A stretch of 64,000 nt of DNA from Neoconidiobolus thromboides FSU 785 (GCA_025603075.1 MU626308.1:1-64000), one strand, 5' to 3'; shown: positions 1 through 10,909, counted from the stretch's first letter. Notes: generated from the letters alone by a model not told the origin. Translations and numbers: made by a program.

Positions 1-95
1 ACCCTAACCCTAACCCTAACCCTAACCCTAACCCTAACCCTAACCCTAACCCTAACCCTAACCCTAACCCTAACCCTAACCCTAACCCTAACCCT
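1..95. repeat. Telomeric repeat array
   Basis: Uninterrupted tandem CCCTAA units, the C-rich strand of the TTAGGG telomere repeat. They mark the physical left end of a chromosome. The array breaks off at an imperfect unit (accctt) into unique sequence. Only about 15 units are present, so the array is probably trimmed by assembly. Confidence 0.98.
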
Positions 96-527
96 TGTGA
101 AATATTGCTTTGTCATTCCCATGCTTAATTATAGCATAATAATCGCCTAAGCTGTTGTGTTCTCGAGTTCAGAGGAAATCAATCCCATGTTCTTATTTTG
201 ATTTGTTATGAGAATTTCTAGCTCCATCCAAAAGAATATTATCCTCTCATTTTGATATTTATACCTTTCAGAGTATAAAAGAGTTTACAGAGTATAGTAG
301 TTCGAGGCTTTTTGACTGAATATTCCCTGATATCTCGAACACTTAATAAAGCCACTAAGTTTTCTTAATAGTATTTTACATAGATTTACATTAGTATTGT
401 CTATTATATTTGTCTTATATAGCTTGTAACCTATTACGTGCTATTTCTCATAATCCAAGTCTATCTTGGCCACATAAACTAAGACCTTTCGACTTATAGT
501 GTAGTCAACCCAGCAATAGCTGTTCTT

Positions 528-816
528 GACTCCAACCACTGAGTACCAGATTTCACATCATTAAAATAGATCTCTTTAACATTATTTGAGAGCATCTTTT
601 TTGACTTCATTATTTTTGCCATTTTTTAAGCGCTATTTAAGTGGAAAATTTGTTAGCAAAACTCTTAAACACAAAAATATATCCCCGTTTAGTAAATTTC
701 TTTTTATTAATATTAATTTCCAAAAACAAATATTAGATTTATAGAAAAAACTCCAAACTTTATATACTTTTATTAAACATTATAAGTTTGAAATCTGGTA
801 CTTAGCAGTTGGAGTT
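528..816. repeat. Inverted repeat arms around a fold-back element
   Basis: The arm at 528-555 (GACTCCAACCACTGAGTACC...) is matched by its near-exact reverse complement at 789-816, with only a few mismatches over about 28 bp. A reversed copy of the dispersed fold-back element (590-689) lies between the arms. The whole could be a larger nested palindrome or a second, longer non-autonomous element. Confidence 0.75.
590..689 (-). mobile_element. MITE-like fold-back element, copy 1
   Basis: Reverse-orientation copy of the family. The internal block TTAAGCGCTATTTAAGTGGA and the TTCTTAAACACAAAAATA-like end are clear. The left terminal ATATGGGG is degraded. It sits between the inverted arms at 528-555 and 789-816. 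Confidence 0.75.
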
Positions 817-842
817 AAACAAAAAAATATCCTCAATTACTT

Positions 843-915
843 TTGAGAATTCTGCTAATAGATTCCTGCATAAATAGCGTTTAAAAAAAAAGTAAAGTGA
901 TGAAGCCAAAAAAAT
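843..915 (+). mobile_element. MITE-like fold-back element, copy 2 (degenerate)
   Basis: Degenerate forward copy. It keeps AATTCTGCTAATAGATTCC, the ATAGCGTTTAAAA core and AGTGATGAAGCCAAAAAAA, but both terminal repeats have decayed. Its orientation is opposite to copy 1 just upstream. Confidence 0.6.
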
Positions 916-1127
916 ATTCTAAACAAAGTAATGCTACATGTAAATTAATTTATGTTTTAGTTATCTAAATACTTCCTATGCTTTATTTTTATATCAAAAC
1001 TTACATACTTTGTTTAATTTATTTTTTTTAATTCTATCTATTTTGATTGTACTTGTTTTTATTATTTTGAATGATTTATTAATAATCTAAGTTATTTTTT
1101 TGTCTTTTATAGTTTACATTATAATTA

Positions 1128-1232
1128 CATGAGGATGTTTTTTTCGATTTCATTACTTTTCCATTTTTTAAGCACTATTTGAGTGGAAAGATTGTCAGTA
1201 AAATTCTTAAACACAAAAATACATCCCCACAT
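1128..1232 (-). mobile_element. MITE-like fold-back element, copy 3
   Basis: Reverse-orientation copy with both ends recognisable (ACATGAGGATGT on the left, ACATCCCCACAT on the right) around the internal TTTTTAAGCACTATTTGAGT block. Confidence 0.85.
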
Positions 1233-1917
1233 GTTATATTTATAGATTACAGTTTATTTCAAATATGCAACTCAAAGTATATAATTACTAATTTTATTTA
1301 AAACCATAATGATGTGTAAATTTCTGTTTTTGTTTTTATTTTTATTTTTTTATTTTTATTTTTTTATTTTTATTTTTATTATTATTTTATATTTTATTAA
1401 ACGTTTTATATATTTTATAAATTTATCTAATAAGCTATTAAACTTTAATTTTTTGGCTTTCTATAATCGATATCAAGCAAATAAAACCAAAAAGCATTTT
1501 AGCATGGGTTGACCTAAAATTTAGTTTTTGAGCTCATGTTTATTATTTGTTATCAATTTTTTTAAACATCAATTATTTTTGATTTTGTATTTGCTTAATA
1601 TAAAAATAAGAATATTATTATATTTAAATATAAAATTTAGTAATTTGAATATTATTTTTGCTTTCAATAATTTGTTTACTCTTTGACTCATAAGACGATT
1701 ACAATCTACAACCTAATTCCTTTATTCTTTAATGGAAAAGCAAATTCACTGTTTATAGTTGCATAAATTCATTTAAATGCAAAAGTTAAAATATTTTAGG
1801 ATTTTAGTAAATTAACAATCCATCTAAAGGGATAAGCAAATCAAGTAACTTGATCCCATAATATTTCAAAATTTAACTTTACTTATTTTTAAATATTAAT
1901 ATTATCTTTTAATTAAA

Positions 1918-3089
1918 ATGTCATTCAATAAAAATCAAATCCTCAATTTGGATCTTGGAGGTTTATATTCTGGATTAAGTGCTAACATTAATGGAAGAAG
2001 CAACATCACACTACCACCAACATTAAATGTAAAAGTACATCCTGTAGTATTGTTTTCTATCCTTGATAATTATTTACGCCGCCAAGAAGGCCAAGATAAC
2101 GTTATTGGAACTTTACTTGGTGTTAGAAGTGATGATGCTACTACTATAGAAGTACGTTCATGCTTCCCAGTACCTCATTCAGAATCTGAAGAACAAGTAA
2201 CTATTAAACATTAAATTAAAATCGTAAAACTAAAGTTAGGTAAAGGTAGCAGTAGATATGGAACACCACAGAGCAATGTATGAACTTCATCAAAAAGTAA
2301 ACAAAAATGAAGTTATAGTTGGATGGTATATAAAATACATGTGATATAATAAAAGGTTTTAATCTTATTTAGGTATGCAACTGGATCTAATTTGAATACA
2401 TACTCTGCTCTTATTCAAGATTTTTATAATTCAGAAGCTGAGCCATTTGGCGCAATACATTTAGTAATGGATACTTCTCTCAAAGGAGATAACTTAGGTA
2501 CCAAAACATTTATTAGCAAGCCAGTTGGTATAGTTGAAAAAGTAGAAAGCTGTATTTTCCAACCATTACCTTGTGAAATACTTTTACAAAAAACTGAAAG
2601 ATCAGCACGTAATTCAAATTTAATTAATACAATATTAGATAACTTATTTAATTATATTAGTTGACATGCTTTCGTTAGCAAAAGATAATGGAAAGCACCC
2701 ATTATTATCGGATACTGACAACCTTATTCGCTCTATTCGACAATTACAATCTATGCTTGAAAGAGTTATAACATATGTACAATCAGTCATTGTAAGTTAT
2801 ATTATCATGAATTAGATTGATATTCACTTCAAATTAATAATAGGATGGCAATACTCCTTCTAATGCAGCCATTGGACGCTATTTGATGGATACAATTGCT
2901 ATGGTACCTAAAATCGATATAGAGCACTTTGATAAAATGTTTTCTTCTCATGTTCAAGTAATTAATATTATTTAATAGTCATAATACTTTAATCTTATCA
3001 TATTTTAGGATCTTTTAATGGTAGTATATTTATCTAACATTACTCGAGCACAATTAGCTATAACTGATTCCTTTAATACTCTTGTTTAA
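1918..3089 (+). CDS. eIF3f: Eukaryotic translation initiation factor 3 subunit F
   Basis: Subunit f of cytosolic eIF3, which organises the 43S preinitiation complex. Six exons: 1918-2196, 2246-2325, 2373-2608, 2661-2791, 2844-2957 and 3009-3089, joining to 306 codons. The MPN domain is evident from about residue 35: VHPVVLFSILDNYLRR, then GTLLGV and VEVRSCFPVPHSESEE. The second exon continues with VDMEHHRAMYELH. The canonical JAMM metal ligands are absent, as is usual for eIF3f. The C-terminal helical part (ERSALDMLSLAK, then SMLERVITYVQSV) matches the family, which runs about 280-350 residues. The ATG at 1918 follows a run of A/T and is the first in frame. It is the first gene from the telomere. 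Confidence 0.95.
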
Positions 3090-3550
3090 AATAAAATATA
3101 CTAGATAAGTAAATAACTCCTATATTTTAGCAAGTATATCAGTTAGTAATACTTATTTATATACTGATTATTCTATGTTTTTAATCTTATGAATTTAAGT
3201 TCGATAACAAATAAGTGGCTAAATAGGTTTCAATCGACTTTTACAAACCATCTAATATAATATGAAATTAACTTAAATAGTTATAATAGAATTTGATATA
3301 GACAGCTGTATGAGCTATCCGTAATCTGAATTTAACTTTATTTTTGCTATTAATAAGAATGGAATGTAGACTATAATATAATAAATAAAATGATCTGTGT
3401 AGTTATTATTAAACAAAAAAATTATCATGCTTCTTTACTTGACATAAACTATATCGAATGTAATAAAACCAAAAGGAATTAAATGCATAGTTCGGGAATA
3501 AACAATGAAATTATTTTTATGTAAAAAATAAAAAGTCAATAAACTAATTT
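3090..3550. other. Intergenic, no gene seen
   Basis: AT-rich spacer between the 3' ends of the convergent eIF3f and pogo-derived genes. I see no reading frame, RNA gene or fold-back element copy. Confidence 0.6.
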
Positions 3551-4948
3551 TTATTTTTTAGACACAAAATTAGCAGAAGATAAAAATGAAGTAATAACCC
3601 AATCATAAATAATATAATAGGGAATCATCTTATCAATAGGAGATAGCTGAATATCAATAGTTTGATTATATTCTTCTGACATATCATCATCTTCAGTTTT
3701 CTTAGTATTATCTTCTTCACCAAAATTGGAAGTTGCTTTAAATGAATGTAATAAATCTGCCGTTTCCAAGGAATCTGATGAAGATATTTCTGAAGTAGAG
3801 ATAATAATGTCGTTATCAAAATCATTGTCGTTATCACTTAACGAAGGAGGAGAGGCATTCCCTAAATTTAAAGTTGGACTTTTCAGTTTTAGATAAGAAT
3901 AAACCTTTGATTGTATTTCCTTTTTTATTGCGTTGTTCCATTTTTCAGTAATATTTTGTTTTAATGTTTTTGCTATTTTATGAATTGGATTATATTGCTT
4001 AGATAACTTACTGGGTAAGGTTATTAACTTTGTTTGATATTTGTCAATCTGAGCTTTACAAAATGTCGAGACGTTCTCAAGGTCTTCATTAACAACAAGC
4101 ATTTGCGGCTTCTTTTTGGGGTAGACGTATGGCCTATAAATAGTTTGGATCCAATTATAAAAGTTTTGAGGATCTACTAAAGCATTTTCTTGATATCCAC
4201 ATTGTCCTAAATTAGAATGTTCGATGTAGTCATGTGCCACTTCTACTTTAAACTTAGTATACTTTTCATTGCTAAAAGGGAATATTAAATAAGGTGGAAG
4301 TAAACTACCGTCTCCAGAAATACAAAAAATAGCGCCAAAACGAAAAGATTTTATTTCATTTAATATGTTAATATTGAAATCTTTATCTATAACATCCATT
4401 TTAGTTAACTGAGGAAGTTCAAACCATATAGGGAGGTATTCCATATAAATAATATCACTTTTTTCTGTTTTCGATATAATGTTTTTAAAAAATAAATCAA
4501 ATTTAGATTGAGCCTTTTCCTCTTTATTGTTAATAGCTTTGATCATCGTTCTTTTTAAAAATCTGTTTAAATAATTTCGTTTTTGATTCAAGTTAAATTC
4601 ATTAAAATATTTGTTACATTTCTCTGCATATTTGAGTAATTCTGAAATAGGAACTGATTCAAGTTTAAAGCGCTTTGACATGCAATAATTAATTAAGCTG
4701 TTATCCAACTCGTGGTATATGGGGCTTCCTGATTTTGTACATGTAGTATTGTTTTGATTATATTTGATCAACTTGCTCTTGTTCTTATTCCATCGGTAAA
4801 CTAAATCATATCTTAAATTGTACTTTGCTAATACTTCTTGTTTAGAAAAAGTAGAAGACTCCTGGTATTCTTTCAATATAGAAAGTTTTTCTTCAATAGT
4901 ATACCTTTTTCTTGCTTGTAATCTTTTGTTTCTCATATCAATAACCAT
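3551..4948 (-). CDS. Pogo-type transposase-derived protein, catalytic residues lost
   Basis: An intact intronless frame of 465 residues. Residues about 14-60 form a psq/CENP-B-type helix-turn-helix (RYTIEEKLSILKEY ... YDLVYRWNKNKSKL). Residues about 85-140 resemble the second CENP-B-like DNA-binding half. Residues 165-340 align by eye with the DDE_1 catalytic core of pogo/Tigger transposases: YMEYLPIWFELP where active members have MD-T-P-WF-MP, then SGDGSLLPPYLIF, PQMLVVNED and YNPIHKIAKTLKQ. The three catalytic Asp positions appear to be Glu170, Asn287 and His323, so transposition chemistry should be impossible. The tail (360-465) is acidic and Ser-rich, as in CENP-B. No terminal inverted repeats flank it. 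It is either a domesticated DNA-binding protein (compare fission-yeast Abp1/Cbh1) or a recently dead copy. The open frame favours the former. Confidence 0.75.
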   Translation of the reverse strand: MVIDMRNKRLQARKRYTIEEKLSILKEYQESSTFSKQEVLAKYNLRYDLVYRWNKNKSKLIKYNQNNTTCTKSGSPIYHELDNSLINYCMSKRFKLESVPISELLKYAEKCNKYFNEFNLNQKRNYLNRFLKRTMIKAINNKEEKAQSKFDLFFKNIISKTEKSDIIYMEYLPIWFELPQLTKMDVIDKDFNINILNEIKSFRFGAIFCISGDGSLLPPYLIFPFSNEKYTKFKVEVAHDYIEHSNLGQCGYQENALVDPQNFYNWIQTIYRPYVYPKKKPQMLVVNEDLENVSTFCKAQIDKYQTKLITLPSKLSKQYNPIHKIAKTLKQNITEKWNNAIKKEIQSKVYSYLKLKSPTLNLGNASPPSLSDNDNDFDNDIIISTSEISSSDSLETADLLHSFKATSNFGEEDNTKKTEDDDMSEEYNQTIDIQLSPIDKMIPYYIIYDWVITSFLSSANFVSKK

Positions 4949-5573
4949 GATTTCCTTTATTTTATTAACTATATAGTAAATAAACCCGTTTTCTAACTTA
5001 CCCCTTAAAAACCTTTAATGATGATGTAGCACAATAATCTAACCAATCAAATTTAAAATCGTTATTACATATGTTTACTTTTGTTTTTAGAATAAACTTA
5101 TTTTAAACAAAAAAAGTATCCCTTAAATACCATTATGTTTAATAACATTGAATTTTTTAATATATTTGATTATATTTTATTGTGTATTAAATATCTAAAA
5201 ATTAAAAAACATATGTCACATTAATAGTAATAAAAATAACAGTATATTATAGTTAACAAATAGTTAAAGAAATAAGTATGAGAAAATATATGCGTGTATT
5301 AGGTTTAGAGTAATATCTTTTGCCCTTAATCAATCGTTATGAATGATAATAGTTTTATCAACCTTATTGTTTATAAAAGGAAATTTAAGTAAAAGTTGAA
5401 AGTTAATCATTGTATAAAATAAATACTTTAAATATTATAACAATAAGAATCACTTTTACTAGACTATTATTTGACCATAAAAGTTTTAATACTATGGATA
5501 TTATTTTTACATGTAAAACTTCAATTAATATTTAAAAATAAAATTTAATTATGTAACTATTTATTAAATGTAT
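4949..5573. other. Intergenic, no gene seen
   Basis: AT-rich spacer upstream of the pogo-derived gene and downstream of the GPI-type gene. I recognise nothing in it. Confidence 0.6.
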
Positions 5574-5879
5574 CTAGTTATAGAGAGAAGCTCCAGCAAT
5601 TGCTACTAAAGCAAAAGCTGCAGGGAGAGCGGTCTTAGCATCTGAAACTCCACCGGCTTTAGCAACTGAAGCGGAAGCACTAGAACCAGAGGAAGCGGGA
5701 TCCATTTTTTTCGCTTCACTTAAGGCTGAAGATGCTGAAGAAACAGCAGCGCTCTTAGATGCACTTACAACAGAAGAAACTCCGGAAGATGCGTCAGAAG
5801 CAATAGATGATACACTTGATCCAACATCTTGGGCAGATACAGCTAAGGCAAGACTCAATAAAGCATAAGTAAATTTCAT
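5574..5879 (-). CDS. Small Ser/Ala-rich secreted protein, probable GPI anchor
   Basis: A 101-residue intronless protein. It starts with a signal peptide (MKFTYALLSLALAVSAQ, cleavage likely after SA/QD), followed by about 60 residues rich in Ser, Ala and Val (VSSVVSASKSAAVSSASS). It ends in a hydrophobic tail (ALPAAFALVAIAGASLYN) of the kind exchanged for a GPI anchor, with small omega-site candidates upstream. This architecture is typical of short fungal wall or plasma-membrane mannoproteins. No enzymatic domain. The gene is noticeably richer in G+C than the surrounding DNA. Family membership cannot be assigned because such proteins converge in composition. Confidence 0.8.
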   Translation of the reverse strand: MKFTYALLSLALAVSAQDVGSSVSSIASDASSGVSSVVSASKSAAVSSASSALSEAKKMDPASSGSSASASVAKAGGVSDAKTALPAAFALVAIAGASLYN

Positions 5880-8133
5880 TTTAAAGTGTATATATATTAA
5901 ATTCGGGATATTAATAAACTGATAAGCTAGGATAGATGAGCCATTTATACTTTTTAATATTTCTGTTAGAGCAATTTAAAATTTCATGTTTGGTTATACA
6001 TCAATATTACTCCTCAAATTTCCGTTAAGATTTTATGTTAATCATATGGGAACTTTAATTAAGTATTTTTATTGTTAGCTTTAAATATTTTTTTGTTGGA
6101 GAACGTTCAAAAAACAAATATTGTTATAAACTTCATATGATATAGTAGTAAAGCAAAGTTTCCAGGTTAGGGCATTCATTACGAGACTTTCAGTTGAAAA
6201 CTGAAACAAATTTAACTTATTTTTAAAACAGTATTTTATTTTTAGTTATTTTTAAAAAGATAATTTATAAAAAAGCTCTTCTAAAATTGAACAATATCTT
6301 AAAAGTATTAATTAAGTATAATTATTATCTTTTTTTGAATAATATTTTAATTTGTAATTATACACATTGCAAATCTCCGATATTCATTATTATAGTATAT
6401 ATTATTTGTATATGGATTATCAAGTTAAGGAGATAACCTTTGAGCATCACTTAATTAAAGCATCCACTTTTTAAATACAACAATTCAATATAAAATTACT
6501 ATTTAAAAACTATAAAATTTTATTGTAAAAAACCATGAGTATTATAAAATCACTATATTTGGATAAGCCTTAAAGTAATTACATGATAAAATCTTTTAGT
6601 CGATATACAATAATTAGTTAGAATAATTGCTATAGATTTACTTCAGCTTAAGCTGTAAAGGTTTTAAATAAACATTCAACTAAATATATTTTTTTAAAAC
6701 AAAAAATTATATATTTAATGTTTTTTCCTTTTCAATATTTTGTTCACTTCTCATACAACATGAAAATAAAAAATATTATTAATGATAATGTTAAACAAAA
6801 AACATCTGCATTTGTTATTTTATATCATTATATAGAATAATATGTATATAATGAACAATGCTTTGGTTTTAAATAAAACAAAAGTTGTACTTTTAAAAAT
6901 TCTTTTTTACACTTATTAAGTTATAAAAACCTTAAAATAAAAAACCTCTTTTAATAATCAAATGTTTATTGACGCATATATAAAGTATTTTTTAATAGTA
7001 TAAAAAAAGTCGATTCCTACTTTCAGCTTAAATTCTCAGATATTTGAATAAGAACTTTCATTTCCGAGTCTAAACGAATATTTGTCTATGTTTATTAAAA
7101 CACAATGAATATATTCTTGATAATTTATTTTTAAATACGATAACTTAGAATTTCCTATAAATTAAATGCAGTGGTTGTTTAATCATTATGAAACACATTT
7201 AATACAATATAATATCTTCATTAGTCAATTTTTAGTTTACTATTATTATAATGAATGTACTATAATTTTATAATGAACAATTATATATCTAATATAATAT
7301 TTAAGTTTTTTAAAAAGTATTTAATTACCTTCTTATTGTATATTTTACTATTACTATCAAATTTATAAAATTCAATAAATTTAAAAACATTTTTAGTTTT
7401 CTCTTAATTTCTAAAAATTGAAAGATTGTTCCAAAAATAGTTCTAAAAATAGTTCAATTAGTGATAAAGCAGAACAATGCAAGATTCAATAACTTAACTT
7501 AGCTTGTGATATTAATGTTACATTCTATTCTCTTTTATATAGAAATAAAAAGACAACTATGTAAGATTTTTATAAGACCTGTATAATCCTTAAATGCTTT
7601 TAGAAGACAGAATATTACAGCAACAATGGTCAAACATAATATAAGCTTGAAATTACTTAAAAACAAGGCTTTATATTTCGACCCTCTTTTTTTTAAATAA
7701 AAAAATAACAACTTCGAATAAGTTACACTAATTGGTTATACTTTTTACTCTCTTTTCGATGAGTGAATTTAATTGGCTTTGAATATTAAATATTATTTTG
7801 ATTTGGTAGTTTGAAATGTGGCAGTAATCTTATTCCTTTATATTATATTAATCTGGTCATATGGAATTATCTTAAGCCAATTAATGTTCTAAGTTAGAAG
7901 TAGTATGTCGCATTAAATTATCAATTATTCTGAATTTTTTGCTTCTATGTATGTTTTAATACAATATAATTTATTATTAGATAGCTTCATATATTTTTTT
8001 TAAGATAATAAACTCATTCAAAGTAATTCTTCATCTATACGTACGTTTATTACATTACACATATTGTTAATCCAAAATTTAAAGCTTACTTTTTAGATAC
8101 CTTTTGCTTCTGTTAGTGCTAAATAAAGTTGAA
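5880..8133. other. Long intergenic region, no gene seen
   Basis: About 2.25 kb of AT-rich DNA between the divergently transcribed GPI-type gene and the SPRY gene. I find no frame with credible composition, no tRNA box pattern and no fold-back element copy. It probably holds both promoters. Confidence 0.55.
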
Positions 8134-9174
8134 ATGAGTACTTCATCAAACACAGACAATAGCACAGACAACCAATTTGTAGCTAAAGCAGTCATAATCG
8201 GAATAAGTCTTACTTTTACGGTTATACTTATTTTAATTGCCACCTTCTTTATTGTAACTTATTACCGCAACAAAGCTTCGAAAGGAAGGGCTGCGCAAGA
8301 AATTGTTTTATCTGAGACCAATAGGACAAGGAGAGAAAGGAGAAGAAACAGGATCCGACTTGAACCATATTGTAAATTTGTTGCAGATTCTGATGCGTTA
8401 ATCGTTGTTCGTAAATCTGTTGAGCTTGCATTCCCTGGATTTGTAAACTGCTCAGTAAAAACATCAGAGCCATTACCTTCGAGCCTTATTTCTTTTTATT
8501 TTGAAGTTGAGATTTTTGCTCTTGAAAATAATGTCAACTTATGTTGTGGATTTGGTTCAACAAGGCTTTCTAATTCTGTAATGCCAGGTTAGTTTTACTT
8601 ATTTATTTACTTATTTAAAAGATTATAACAAATTGTTTTAGGCTATGGCTTAAATTCAGTGGGATATTGCTCTTTAGATGGACAACTTTATGTAAATGGT
8701 TCACTTGATCATTACAATCCAGATCTTAAATATAGACAGGGGGATATTATTGGATGTGGTTATTTTCCTAGGAATCAAACACTAATATTTACTAAAAATG
8801 GAGAAAGGGAAATGTCAATTAAGTTCACTGCTTCTTTACTAGATGAAAATTGTTTTGATCTTTATCCGGTTATAGGTTCAACCGGTACTTGTATAGTTAA
8901 AGCTAATTTTGGTCAACACAAATTTATTTTCAAAGAAGCCAATCGAAACGCTTGGGGTATTGGCCCAAGCAATGCATTTGATACCAATGATTTAGTATCT
9001 CCTCCTCCAAGCTATGAATTAGCTAAAGATTCTGAGCAAGTACCACAGCCTGTTTCTTCTGGGCAAACCCAACAAGAAATGTCATATAGCTCAATAATTA
9101 CATATGAAGAAGGCAGTTCTTCAAGAACTTTAGGATATCCTTCATCGCGAACTGTTCAACCACCAAGTTATTAG
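8134..9174 (+). CDS. SPRY-domain membrane adaptor with PPxY motifs, Ssh4/Ear1-like
   Basis: Two exons, 8134-8587 and 8642-9174, give 328 residues. After a short Ser/Thr/Asn-rich N-terminus there is one membrane segment (VIIGISLTFTVILILIATFF, about residues 21-40). A cytosolic SPRY domain follows (about 85-270), with GFGSTRLSNSVMPG, YGLNSVGYCSLDGQLYVNG and GDIIGCGYFPRNQTLIFTKN. The C-terminus carries two PPxY motifs, one in SPPPSYELA and one forming the last residues (QPPSY). This is the layout of yeast Ssh4 and Ear1, which recruit the Rsp5 ubiquitin ligase to endosomal and vacuolar membrane proteins for sorting. An in-frame TTG ten codons upstream was passed over in favour of the first ATG. 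Confidence 0.88.
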
Positions 9175-10309
9175 ATTTTAAAGTTTACCTTAATTTACTC
9201 CCATAAAGTTGTTATATTCTTAATCTCCTACCATCCATTTTCTATAATATTAGTTAATAAGTTCGTTCACATTATTTAATTTTATTTCAAATAAAAGTTC
9301 CATATTGTGCTAACTTAAAATACAGGTGTTAATACGCCAAAGCACTTTTAAACTGTATATTACATAATTATAGTATTTTATAAATATAAATTACCTATAT
9401 GATCAAAATACAACATACTAATCTAGTTAAATATTAAGACATCAATGCAAATTAAATTCATATTATTAAAAGCAATATTTTGGGTTAAAAACTTTATTTA
9501 AGACTACTTTTAAGTAAGTTGAATGTATTAAGACCATTTCCCAATATAAGAGTATGATATTAGAAGATAGAGCTTTTTCTATAAATATTATTTAAATAAA
9601 AATTGTTTGATTATTTATTCTTAATGAAATTGACTCATAAATCTAGCTACACACTATTACAAACCATTATATTGTACTATTATTCTATAATTTAATTGTA
9701 TATTTAAAACTTTATTATATATGGTAGCTTAATATCCATTACCTTTCATAGTTTTGAAGAATTAACTTATCTGTTCAAGAAATTTAGTACATATAATTAG
9801 AATCCTTAAGTAACAGATTTATGTTAATTATTTGATGAATGATAATGTAGAAAAAATCAAAGTTGATCAATTACATTTGTTGATGAAAGGTATGCCTTAT
9901 TATATTATTTAATACCTGTTTATGTAGTTACATTTCTTTTTAGCTATTTTTTGCAAAATAACATTGTAAAATAGAATTAATGCTTTTAATACACCTATTT
10001 ATATTATTTTTGTCAAATTTATTATTTTAGTTTTAACTATTATAATAATGTAGTCCCATGATCCAATTGGATGGAGTATGGCCATACTACTACGAATATA
10101 TTTACCAGTATCCTTTAAAATGAATAATTAATTACAAAACTCACCAATTGATTTAATTTGGTGGTTTAAGACGCATCTAAAAATAATTAGCAATAATTGA
10201 AGTAATATACATAAATTTTCTATTAATAGATATCATTAAATAAATGTTCTTTAAACTAGTAGTGATAAATAAAATATAGTTTGTTTTCTTTTTCTTTTAT
10301 CTAAGTAAT
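9175..10309. other. Intergenic with one weak candidate small gene
   Basis: AT-rich spacer. At 9835 an ATG opens MNDNVEKIKVDQLHLLMK, followed by a good donor at 9890 (gtatgc) and an acceptor ending at 9943. The continuation is short and ambiguous. I do not recognise the peptide and do not call it a gene. Nothing else is seen. Confidence 0.4.
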
Positions 10310-10909
10310 ATGTATATTAGAGACTTCTCACTCAAAGTTTTGGTACTTTGCGCTTTAGCAGGTTCAGCTTATTCAGAATATGCAATTAGCTCATCATCTA
10401 AAGCACGCTGCAAAAAGAAATCAACTACAAGAGAAATAGTGCACACAACTATGTCACCAGTTTACACTACTATTCCACCTAATACCCAAACCTATAACTC
10501 TTCAACTGTTTCACAAGAGCCACCTAAGACATCTTCAATTGCTTCTCAAGAGCCACCTAAGACATCTTCAATTGCTTCTCAAGAGCTACCTAAGACATCT
10601 TCAATTGCTTCTCAAGAGCCACCTAAGACATCTCCAACTGTTTCTCAGGAACCATCTAGTAGCACTTATGAAGTAATTAGCTCAAGTGAGAACTCAACCA
10701 AAGTAGAAAGTTCAACAAAAGCTAGTAAAACTTCAACTAATGAAACCTCAGCTAGCGAAACTTCAACCAGTGAAACTACAACTTCAGAATATGAAACAGA
10801 GTCAAGCTCCACACAAAAGAGAACAAGTTCCTCTTCCGCTTTAGCTTTAAGTAAGAGCAGTGCTCCATACTTTATTGCATTAGCATTAAGTTTATTTGCT
10901 CAATCGTAA
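10310..10909 (+). CDS. Repetitive Ser/Thr-rich secreted protein, probable GPI anchor
   Basis: A 199-residue intronless protein. The N-terminal signal peptide (LKVLVLCALAGSAYS) is followed by a basic patch (KARCKKKSTTR), then an 11-residue unit SQEPPKTSSIA repeated about four to five times between about residues 67 and 115. The rest is Ser/Thr-rich (KASKTSTNETSASETSTSE). The last 20 residues are hydrophobic (SSAPYFIALALSLFAQS), consistent with GPI addition near the preceding Ser run. It is a probable heavily O-glycosylated wall mannoprotein. A pyrimidine-rich tract lies just before the ATG. Repeat number is likely to vary between strains. Confidence 0.82.
   Translation: MYIRDFSLKVLVLCALAGSAYSEYAISSSSKARCKKKSTTREIVHTTMSPVYTTIPPNTQTYNSSTVSQEPPKTSSIASQEPPKTSSIASQELPKTSSIASQEPPKTSPTVSQEPSSSTYEVISSSENSTKVESSTKASKTSTNETSASETSTSETTTSEYETESSSTQKRTSSSSALALSKSSAPYFIALALSLFAQS
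10511..10657 (+). repeat. 33-bp coding tandem repeat
   Basis: Four near-identical 33-bp units plus a partial fifth, inside the GPI-type protein gene, each encoding SQEPPKTSSIA or a close variant (one unit has EL for EP). Confidence 0.9.

Larger units (their letters stand above)
96..1917. other. Short subtelomeric region without genes
   Basis: AT-rich DNA between the telomere and the eIF3f gene. It holds three copies of the short fold-back element (listed separately) and a pair of inverted arms at 528-555 and 789-816. The one longer reading frame, at 1309-1512, is low-complexity Phe/Ile from T-rich sequence and I do not call it a gene. No subtelomeric helicase or surface-protein family is present. 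Confidence 0.7.

Noticed and set aside
1309..1512. 67-codon frame rich in Phe and Ile next to the telomere
   Set aside because: It is produced by a T-rich low-complexity run; no conserved feature and no sign of codon selection.
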